A stretch of 36,794 nucleotides of DNA from Intoshia linei (taxonomy: Eukaryota; Orthonectida; Rhopaluridae). Under the pieces are notes generated by a model. The model saw only the letters and a program-made list of their open reading frames with translations. It searched no databases and was not told the origin of the DNA. Location of the stretch: positions 1 through 36,794 of the forward strand of contig LWCA01000247.1 of NCBI GenBank assembly GCA_001642005.1, given 5' to 3'. Both the position numbers and the translations under genes were made by a program. Positions 34,201-36,794 of the stretch are shown here, piece after piece. Position 1 is the first letter of the stretch; each line of letters begins with the position of its first letter.

Positions 34201-35749
34201 GTATGTCTGTCTGTAATTATTTACAGTGTTCTGCACTTGGATATGAACTATTGCAGTTGAATGCACATGCACTATAGTTCATATCTGAGTGCAACATACT
34301 ACATTTAGAAAAGTAAGATGCTTTATAATTTTAAAAAATGCAAATCGTGGAAAAGTTTTGTCATCAAATACATATTATTTTTAAAAACGAAAGAAAATAA
34401 TATATAGTACACATTTTTATACATTTTAATAAAATTTTTTTCGGCTTTCGATTTATTGTAATTCATATAGTGTCCACTTCCATATTGTCCATGTTTCATG
34501 TCACATTGTACATGTGTCCATATTGAGGTTTTGACCATGAAGATATAAGTTTTTGGTATTGAAATTTATAATAATTTTCATGATTTTAAACACAGACAGA
34601 CAGACAAACAAAGAGTTTTATATAAGTTTGTATATAAATATAGACTAGGTTAGGATAATATATTACATGTCATATGTCATTAATAATTATAATATATTAG
34701 ATTCAGAAAAATCATCAATATCGTATGTTCTAAATAAACCGGAAAATGTAAATTTACAAATTACAGATGCTACTCAACTAGTGTTCCATTAATGTAGATT
34801 GGCGTGACAAAACTGTAATGTAAACACGATAGGTTGAGTTTCACTGAATTAAAATGCCTTTAAATTATTTTTTATAATTCAACTTTTCTAGAAAAAATTC
34901 ATTTTAACTTCACCACAAAGAAGCGCAGCAAATTCCAATTTGTATACAATGAGTAACGCGGTAATTATTTTTTTATCACTATTACACTTTGTTTATGTCA
35001 TTACTATCTTTCGATCTTGAAATCATTTATATTGTTCAATATTTAGAAACCGGTCATGTTGTTCAAAAACGGATACAAAACATCTACGGCAATTTCTGTT
35101 TGCGTATCTTCTATTCAGGATATATTAGAAAAAGCTACAAATCGATTAAAATTATCTAAACGCGCAACCAACTTGTTTAGACTAAACGGCGATGCAGTAA
35201 CACTTTAAAATATTACATTTTAACTAAATTGATCAGATATTAGTCTTATATTTGGTTTTAATTACATATTTATCGGTCATGTGACTATCATTAATACAAT
35301 GCACATTATATCAATTGTAGAAGTAACGATTTAAATTTTATAATGATTTTAACGGTCTAATTTTTTTATGTCTGATACTCACGAATCATGAATTACATCA
35401 ATTAATTTAGATTAAAAATATCAAAGATATTCAAAGAAATGAGTACATTTCCGTATCAACCAATTCAAAATTTTTACTATATGAAAATTTACAGAAAAAC
35501 ATTCAACTCAAAGCAAATTGGGCGCGAAAATATAGAAAATATGGCTCTGATATTTTCCAACCACCTGTATCTTCAGTCGAATATGCTAATAATGCCTCAA
35601 ATGATCTTAAATATCAAGAAAATTATAAATATGAATACAATAAAAATTCAAATAGTTATTTTTTCTACTCTACTTTACATCCTACAAGTGTATACTTAAG
35701 TCGAATTATTTACAGTATCTTCATTATGCAATTCAATGTTTGTTTCTAA
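14843..35749 (+). CDS. DCDC1: DCDC1-like doublecortin/beta-trefoil protein, about 31 exons
   Basis: Microtubule-associated doublecortin-domain protein. Exons: 14843-14958, 16100-16290, 16334-16418, 16460-16526, 17035-17196, 17646-17702, 17795-17845, 18439-18528, 19649-19814, 19868-19997, 20534-20660, 21746-21850, 22321-22365, 24851-24970, 25330-25436, 26584-26674, 27384-27438, 27474-27625, 27676-27813, 27994-28126, 29272-29518, 31646-31873, 32227-32509, 32547-32679, 32756-33724, 33760-33864, 34041-34106, 34701-34747, 34892-34960, 35047-35196, 35411-35749. Phases join everywhere except between 17196 and 17646. About 1,600 codons, near the size of the vertebrate protein. Domain order (several doublecortin domains, ricin-type beta-trefoil with QKW, more doublecortin domains) and linker motifs such as PVWISSGEYFSP and ATWSF match DCDC1 as I remember it. 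The start codon was not found; 5' exons may lie before 14843. Confidence 0.85.
14959..16099 (+). other. Intron with repeat debris
   Basis: About 1.1 kb. A GACGAACTTACCATGC motif at about 15416 is like the ends of the GAACCTACC family. Two related segments with GGGTTTTTTAAGATTTT-like motifs (about 15759 and 15850) and an inverted ATTTTCAGAT / ATCTGAAAAT pair (15889, 15961) are present. No exon seen. Confidence 0.5.
16334..17196 (+). CDS. DCDC1: DCDC1-like exons, second doublecortin domain
   Basis: Three exons. 16334-16418: HTIKCTAYKNSTNVNPAI, then CSFEDIDG. 16460-16526: FLRLCTQKLKLNKPAKFIY, NWEG. 17035-17196: VKPMFTQNLEIIEMG, PVWISSGEYFSPKG, then a basic tail. Together they form a doublecortin domain followed by the GP-W-S-GE-FSP signature typical of DCDC1. 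The 43-bp and 41-bp introns are very short. The last exon ends AGA C|GTAATA in phase 1, which does not fit the next recognised exon. Confidence 0.85.
17197..17645 (+). other. Interval with a probably missed exon
   Basis: Phase 1 at 17196 cannot join phase 0 at 17646. Candidate pieces are an open stretch after the acceptor at 17253 (AG|AGCACTTTTATCG, open to about 17360) and one after TTTTACAG at 17519 (reading NFSYAWIFYQPNFKPQ, donor GTAGAT at 17577). Neither fits both neighbours, so neither is called. Confidence 0.4.
17646..19814 (+). CDS. DCDC1: DCDC1-like exons, linker and third doublecortin domain
   Basis: 17646-17702 encodes LEKLQKQSQKLDIIKKIDV, a short helix. 17795-17845 encodes KHVNVCFATNERGRGIF using a GTTTTA donor. 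18439-18528 encodes RLGNHYKLNYIKEFDTQYP, GIKGNILLK. 19649-19814 encodes LIEQCCDLYGDINQTIDF, KIYNEFGQKVKCIDEIS, SLWFSKSGKPI. The last exon is clearly the second half of a doublecortin domain; the earlier ones give its first half. The 17795 and 17646 exons rest mainly on phase and splice sites. Confidence 0.65.
18529..19648 (+). other. Intron with GAACCTACC-family element
   Basis: AT-rich intron. The only recognised content is the element at 19140-19375. No exon seen in the rest. Confidence 0.55.
19140..19375. repeat. GAACCTACC-family element
   Basis: Left end GCCGAACCTACCTTACCGAG (19150 area) is mirrored by AGCTAGGTAGGTTCAGCTC at the right (about 19347-19366). Between are GAGACCCATCTTCG, GAAATGTCAAATCAAGAGCC and GACATTACGCATTGTTT. 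Relatives: 14560-14760 (reverse), 24340-24630, 28905-29220 and 35985-36385. Confidence 0.65.
19868..20660 (+). CDS. DCDC1: DCDC1-like exons, inter-domain region
   Basis: 19868-19997 (after a 53-bp intron) reads HYFLSYKLTCYELIYMKC, then FYYHITRHRDSKKIDPN, ending GC|GTAAAT. 20534-20660 adds one base to make Ala and reads LNLETYLDMANNYDKIKISN, then LSDAPFKLVLVNE before GTACAT. No domain recognised; both exons keep phase and correspond in position to the linker after the third doublecortin domain of DCDC1. The intron 19998-20533 holds only a stray GACACCCTAATG end at about 20370. Confidence 0.7.
20775..20825. repeat. TA-rich microsatellite
   Basis: Runs of TATATAATA type about 50 bp long, in the intron after the 20534-20660 exon. 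The minus-strand ORF across it is low complexity and was not called. Confidence 0.8.
20881..21037. repeat. 157-bp mariner-like miniature element
   Basis: Left TAAAGTGACCAGAAAAATAC is the near-perfect inverse of the right end GTATTTTTTCTGGCCACTTTA. Similarity of the arms runs on through TATAGTTTATTTGG, about 45 bp, so the element is mostly two arms. TA at both ends fits a Tc1/mariner origin. Confidence 0.8.
21224..21661. repeat. TAGGGTGT-family element, complete
   Basis: TAGAGTGTCACATTTTTT at the left and GGGTGTGACACCCTA at the right. Inside, TTAGCACTA and TAGTGCTAA are inverted. The right 45 bp match, in reverse, the left 45 bp of the copy at 31048-31612; positions 21431-21510 are identical to 3645-3724. 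438 bp, no ORF. Confidence 0.8.
21746..22365 (+). CDS. DCDC1: DCDC1-like exons including a 45-bp micro-exon
   Basis: 21746-21850 reads RDKDLFYTIKPTIDS, then LNNMATWSFDN before GTATAC. The W-S-F ending after a K-P/DxN-type stretch matches the start of the lectin-like part of DCDC1. 22321-22365 is a phase-0 micro-exon (ELDNVILSCATKMTN) between TTCTTGCAG and GTAATA. The acceptor for the first exon is taken at 21744-21745 because the stronger TTTGCAG at 21723-21729 gives an in-frame stop. Confidence 0.65.
22748..23900 (-). pseudogene. Tc1/mariner-type transposase relic
   Basis: Read on the minus strand: N-terminal HTH KREQKNEIVGLL and DRDHRAIKKWLD (about 23890-23800), VVSPRELSRIKRIV (about 23740), then VIFTDECRA (first catalytic Asp, about 23500), SGGGVMFWAGI (about 23410), VIFMQDNAPFH (second Asp, about 23185), WPPNSPDLNAIEN (catalytic Glu, about 23080), and LEMLWDAIKQ plus VDGRLIKVLQLHG to a stop at about 22825. 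At least three frame changes and stops break it. Two interruptions (about 22981-23030 and 23265-23325) look like GT-AG introns that restore frame. A left end AAGTGTGCCAAAATATTATG is at 22750; no matching right end was seen. Active site is present in pieces but the gene is dead. Confidence 0.85.
24340..24630. repeat. GAACCTACC-family element, divergent copy
   Basis: GTCGAACTTACCATGCTCG at 24344, TTTGCGTAATGTCAT at about 24407, GAGACCCCATTTTAC at about 24563 and TAGTAAGTTTTGCTC at about 24617 follow the family order in reverse. Boundaries are approximate. Confidence 0.5.
24851..25436 (+). CDS. DCDC1: DCDC1-like exons, first lectin-like stretch
   Basis: 24851-24970 reads LNYGDVQLKSYTVKCAMYTF, then KKKALWTMNKKNKISNQ. 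25330-25436 reads NFLNMLLTYYPNESED, then CPALPKEYKIYQR. The pattern W-M-K-G/N-I-S-Q-F-LLTY is like one repeat of a ricin-type beta-trefoil (QKW, then a strand ending VLTY). The second exon ends AG|GTATAG and joins the next exon to give QRW. Confidence 0.72.
25469..25565. repeat. 38-bp tandem repeat, about 2.5 units
   Basis: Unit begins TAGTGATACATTTTAATTAT; copies start at 25469, 25507 and 25545 (third is partial and diverged). Intronic, right after exon 25330-25436. Confidence 0.85.
25683..26270. repeat. Palindrome-headed repeat, second long copy
   Basis: Begins CTAGGTTGACTGTTATGTAC but the hairpin is cut after ACTACG and joins CGGGAATGCGTAGATTTCT, which lies about 730 bp further in the 5008 copy: an internal deletion. 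A segment of about 62 bp (TTTATATCAACTGGAATAAG...) is duplicated in tandem at about 25745-25870. Ends in the GTGAGTTTGGGAGGTTGAAA motif shared with 6210-6230. Confidence 0.7.
26584..27813 (+). CDS. DCDC1: DCDC1-like exons, fourth doublecortin domain
   Basis: 26584-26674 completes QRWGAIINTYNSHSKDD. 27384-27438 reads SIEGIFMVGSINNYGNEE. After a 35-bp intron, 27474-27625 reads VGNKVFYKNVKTLKILKVG, then NNIHDAVNVVIPQIKKM. After a 50-bp intron, 27676-27813 reads FLDSCKIFLKEIGLLRKLY, DDNGIEVTNLNHI, DEDMDRIFYVSPY, a textbook second half of a doublecortin domain. All four junctions keep phase. Confidence 0.85.
26690..27320. repeat. Palindrome-headed repeat, third copy
   Basis: Hairpin CTGTTTGTAC-TTC-GTACAAATAG at 26699-26721, followed by GAAGCTACCCTGTAGCTCTG; body motif GGTAATTTGTGGTTTT at about 27055 and an ACACACACAG tract at about 27300. 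Located in the intron 26675-27383. Confidence 0.65.
27994..29518 (+). CDS. DCDC1: DCDC1-like exons after the fourth doublecortin domain
   Basis: 27994-28126 reads NSWIKLNKNDIFEPTMKWHK, then SYSIEVIKNYYIM. It ends ACC G|GTATAT; 29272-29518 supplies AA to make Glu and reads NYILLHKIKEIDKPEC, then an acidic stretch TETENEPEIAEP and PWEIITNPETDDN. The exon ends ATA GA|GTAATA: read through, it would hit a stop at 29519, which makes the next acceptor (31645) look distant, but GA plus T restores Asp and phase. Confidence 0.75.
28145..28622 (-). pseudogene. LINE (CR1/Jockey-like) reverse transcriptase C-terminal relic
   Basis: Minus strand: LPKLEYATQLWNPTSI, then LRRLSPLHLPL, SRRDMLDLRLTYKF, and, one frame over, NRIVNYWNRLAT and APIFKKLFN. 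LEYA-xxWNP followed by RR-DM---YK and VNYWNRLP-type motifs is the usual end of non-LTR reverse transcriptases that end in an R-VN-WN-LP tail. A TAA/AAT microsatellite at 28147-28170 sits where the element's 3' end should be. 5'-truncated, frameshifted. Confidence 0.8.
28637..28784. repeat. TGCACTCAGATATGAA-family miniature element
   Basis: Left TCACACTCAGATACAAGCTA and right ATTTCATATCTGAGTGCA are inverted, and TTGTGTGTC / GTACACAA extends the match. Related to the 34232-34293 element. It abuts the truncated 5' side of the LINE relic. Confidence 0.65.
28905..29220. repeat. GAACCTACC-family element
   Basis: Shares AAATTTAAAATGTCAAGTC (about 29073) and GAAATTTTTTTAGGGTCTA with the 35985-36385 copy and ends AGCTGGGTAGGTTTGACTAT. 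TAGTATAGTATAGTAT tandem units mark the left side near 28928. Confidence 0.6.
29601..30858 (+). mobile_element. Complete IS630/Tc1/mariner-type transposon, 1,258 bp
   Basis: Left end CTATACCTTTTTAATTTTAA at 29601 and the reverse complement of the right end, CTATACCTTTCTAATTTCAA (to 30858), match at 18 of 20 positions, with similarity continuing to about 28 bp. Both ends are flanked by TA (29599-29600, 30859-30860), the standard Tc1/mariner target duplication. A 26-bp unit containing AAAATGATAATAATAAA is repeated in tandem inside the left end (29621-29672). One transposase gene fills the interior. The element sits in the DCDC1-like intron 29519-31645, same strand as the host gene. Confidence 0.85.
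29722..30858 (+). CDS. DD35E-like IS630/Tc1 transposase, one putative intron
   Basis: Cut-and-paste transposase. Exon 1, 29722-29855, starts MYHKVNAKRDDRNRKRQQ and carries a helix-turn-helix-like LRSLLSGMNIPLSTVF. A 78-bp GT-AG intron (29856-29933) then joins in phase to SGDKRFEKLNDEH in exon 2 (29934-30858), giving about 352 aa, normal for the family. DDE_3-type catalytic core: VFMDETNFN (first Asp), VVVVIDNALVH (second Asp), SYSPMLNPIETVW (Glu), with 35 residues between the last two. GRSQRGERC and NIHCIGNV are typical of this group in oomycetes and Hydra. The stop lies in the right inverted repeat. If the intron is not real, a stop at 29857-29862 would make it defective. The 252-codon reverse-strand frame over it is a shadow. 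Confidence 0.85.
31048..31612. repeat. TAGGGTGT-family element, complete, 565 bp
   Basis: TAGGGTGTCACA at the left and TGTGACACCCTA at the right are exact inverses. The left subterminal ACCCATCAAAGAATTAAGG matches the right end of the 21224-21661 copy in reverse. No ORF. It lies 190 bp downstream of the intact transposon in the same intron. Confidence 0.85.
31646..32679 (+). CDS. DCDC1: DCDC1-like exons, ricin-type beta-trefoil
   Basis: 31646-31873 reads NRTRHTYQQVTLNKNYLQ, then NASTSIIYACISLDKSHG and NEYIKSWIYTSGG. 32227-32509 reads YIHPKKLPGIVLALKYPE, then YGGANQKWKIFNSKNF. After a 37-bp intron, 32547-32679 reads GYCIYTMKYENKYKVCLAC. The GYIHPK-LPGLVLAL then GA-QKW sequence is characteristic of the carbohydrate-binding-like trefoil in DCDC1. 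Acceptor 32225-32226 is preferred over CATTCAG at 32221 because only it keeps the GYIHPK phase. Confidence 0.85.
32756..33724 (+). CDS. DCDC1: DCDC1-like giant exon, two doublecortin-like domains
   Basis: A 969-bp exon, far longer than its neighbours (median about 120 bp). It opens with a basic helix (LHLKLKKRGKKILDSPI), a charged stretch, then MKINLKLFAILDLNFSTMHL, LNGLLKYAKEKFNVDIESVY, FAGNKFENFNQI, a doublecortin domain in degenerate form. A later part (DYI-like CLKIIRIGLISM, IDSFKIIQILPPYYIN, VKISDILKTNEIFHIA) looks like a second one. The exon ends TCA G|GTTTAT and is joined over a 35-bp intron; read through it would stop at 33757-33759. Confidence 0.82.
33760..34106 (+). CDS. DCDC1: DCDC1-like exons, start of a further doublecortin domain
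   Basis: 33760-33864 reads DAIEKEIKQFKNEIFHN, then FPHFIVVSSTSHCIINK. 34041-34106 continues KIPRKCLDAAINILKLN, SVGGC, ending G|GTAAAT. LDAAI-LLKL resembles the LLDxAT-xLxL helix of a doublecortin domain. Confidence 0.75.
34107..34700 (+). other. Intron with a foldback and repeat tail
   Basis: Holds the 62-bp foldback at 34232-34293 and, at about 34528-34660, the tail of a palindrome-headed repeat (TTTTGACCATGAAGATATAAG, GACAGACAGACAAACAAA, ACTAGGTTAGGATAATA). Confidence 0.65.
34232..34293. repeat. 62-bp foldback, TGCACTCAGATATGAA family
   Basis: TGCACTTGGATATGAACTAT (34232-34251) and the inverse of 34274-34293 agree at 18 of 20 positions, with a 22-bp loop. Same ends as the 28637-28784 element. 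Confidence 0.8.
34701..34960 (+). CDS. DCDC1: DCDC1-like short exons
   Basis: 34701-34747 reads DSEKSSISYVLNKPEN before GTAAAT (a longer form to about 34780 using GTGTTC also keeps phase). 34892-34960 reads KKFILTSPQRSAANSN, LYTMSNA before GTAATT. Both are phase compatible with the next, strong, exon. No domain. Confidence 0.6.
35047..35749 (+). CDS. DCDC1: DCDC1-like last exons, C-terminal doublecortin domain
   Basis: 35047-35196 reads KPVMLFKNGYKTSTAISV, VSSIQDILEKATNRLKLS, KRATNLFRLNGDA, an unmistakable first two-thirds of a doublecortin domain. 35411-35749 continues IKNIKDIQRNEYISVS, TNSKFLLYEN and a Tyr/Asn-rich tail (YQENYKYEYNKNSNSYFFYS) to stop TAA at 35747-35749. The tail exon has 112 codons and no internal ATG-started long ORF in its true frame. 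The frame at 35439-35699 is a shadow. Confidence 0.88.
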
Positions 35750-35945
35750 CCATTTATTTGAAAAACTGAGACAATATAATTAACAAATCATAAATTGTGT
35801 GAATGTTTTTGACGGCGAATCGTTTATCATAAATTTCAATCTTAGACCTTTTTAACCCTTCTGTCAAGAACGCATTTTATCAATATTAATTTTTGGGGCT
35901 TCGAATATGTTAGTTTCTACTTTTGGTGGCATAATAATACTTTTT

Positions 35946-35951
35946 AATAAA
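35946..35951 (+). promoter_or_regulatory. Candidate polyadenylation signal
   Basis: AATAAA about 200 bases after the doublecortin stop codon. In sequence this AT-rich the hexamer is common by chance, so the call is weak. Confidence 0.3.
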
Positions 35952-35984
35952 CTAGAAACCTAATGAAACGACGGATACTATAGC

Positions 35985-36385
35985 CCATGCCGAACTTACC
36001 GTATGGAAACCTTCTTCGGACGGACCTCGGCAAAATTTTTCAAAATTAAGCATTAAAAAATATTTTCCTGACTACCATCACTATTTTATGTATTGTCTAA
36101 TATATTAACAAGACTGCTCTCGGCAGAGCTATATGCTGTTTGTACGAAGTACATAACAGTAAAGCCAATACTTAATATATTTTCATTACCAGTAATTCAA
36201 AATTAATAAATAGGTTTCAGACTTGTAGTGATAGTACATAGAATTGCACTAGCCAATGAAAGGGTAAATTTAAAATGTCAAGTCAAAAGTACTAGAGAGG
36301 TTTCTATCAGCTTTGACACTAAACATCGTTTGTGAAATTTTTTTAGGGGTCTAATTTTCGCTTTTGGGTGGTTCGAATTAGTAGA
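35985..36385. repeat. GAACCTACC-family element interrupted by a palindrome repeat
   Basis: Left part GCCGAACTTACCGTATGGAA and GGACCTCGGCAAAATTTT; right part GTAAATTTAAAATGTCAAGT and GAAATTTTTTTAGGGGTCT. Between them (about 36105-36265) sits a reverse copy of the palindrome repeat with hairpin CTGTTTGTAC-GAA-GTACATAACAG (36136-36159), preceded by CTCGGCAGAGCTATATG. This is a nested insertion. Confidence 0.65.
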
Positions 36386-36794
36386 GTCTAAGTCTTTATT
36401 AACGGAATTCAAAATTCCACAGTATTTAACACCCTAGTAACGTAATTTTATTTTTTTCAATATTAAACCATTAAATGGTCATATTTCTTGTTATTATGAG
36501 ATTTTGAATAATACATGACCAAGTAATATCGACCAAACTTTATCAACGGGTCCACATCAGTTTTTTGGAGTTCATGAAAAATTTTATTAATTTTAAATTA
36601 TTTAGATATAAAATAAAGTTAACAATGATATTTAGCAATGGTAGTAATTATTTCTAATTAACGCCATATAATTTAATATCTATTAAAATTTTGATAAAAA
36701 ATGTAATGGTCCATTTGTAACGCCCAAATGGTTAAATTCACAGATAAATAGATGTAGATGACAAAATAATATAATATATTGTCCAGAAATAGCT
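36386..36794. other. 3' flank, mostly unassigned
   Basis: An AACACCCTAGTA end at about 36428 is like the TAGGGTGT family. GGGTCCACATCAGTTTTTTG at about 36548 resembles the GGTCCACAGCACTTTTTTGG segment at 14007. No gene seen. Confidence 0.5.

Noticed and set aside
35439-35699. 86-codon + strand ORF
   Set aside because: Wrong frame of the terminal doublecortin exon, whose true frame gives the domain's second half.
1-36794. tRNA, rRNA, CRISPR or bacterial operon signals
   Set aside because: No cloverleaf, spaced identical repeats, Shine-Dalgarno-led gene runs or rRNA blocks were recognised; the gene structure is eukaryotic.

Overview
The window is AT-rich animal (metazoan) nuclear DNA. Coding sequence is broken into many short GT-AG exons, all on the + strand, and the space between them is packed with decayed DNA transposons, miniature inverted-repeat elements and retroelement fragments. 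No bacterial gene, operon, rRNA or tRNA was recognised. A small, compact, AT-rich invertebrate (an orthonectid-like genome, for example) would fit the very short introns (35-53 bp), but the species is a guess.

Layout. (1) Positions 1-1904: intronic sequence with a wrecked transposase-like reading frame and a perfect 24-bp foldback. (2) Positions 1905-10823: the 3' part (11 exons, about 488 codons) of a plasma-membrane monoamine transporter of the SLC6 family, closest by eye to dopamine/noradrenaline transporters; TM1-TM2 must lie upstream of the window. All exon joins keep phase. (3) Positions 10824-14842: intergenic or 5'-intronic sequence with a retrotransposon gag fragment, hAT-like ends, a palindrome-headed repeat and a pogo/Tigger (CENPB-type) transposase relic. 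(4) Positions 14843-35749: most of a DCDC1-like gene (doublecortin domains plus ricin-type beta-trefoil), at least 31 coding exons and about 1,600 codons, ending in a stop at 35747-35749. Most of these exons were found from splice sites and phase, not as long ORFs; several lack any ATG. One phase break (between 17196 and 17646) shows that at least one exon there is unrecognised or misplaced. (5) Positions 35750-36794: 3' flank with repeats.

Transposable elements sit in the introns. The most notable is a structurally complete IS630/Tc1/mariner-type element at 29601-30858: TA duplications, about 28-bp terminal inverted repeats, and a transposase that reads through (about 352 aa, DD35E-like) if one 78-bp intron is spliced out. 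A second Tc1-type transposase on the minus strand (22748-23900) is frameshifted. At least four repeat families recur: TA-flanked elements ending TAGGGTGT, repeats headed by a CTGTT-type hairpin, elements ending in GAACCTACC-like inverted repeats, and elements ending TGCACTCAGATATGAA.

The two host genes are unrelated in pathway: one takes up monoamines across the cell membrane, the other is expected to bind microtubules. They share orientation only. No clearly new multi-gene system was found; the new-looking material is the intact mobile element, the unnamed repeat families and the exon structure of the doublecortin gene.
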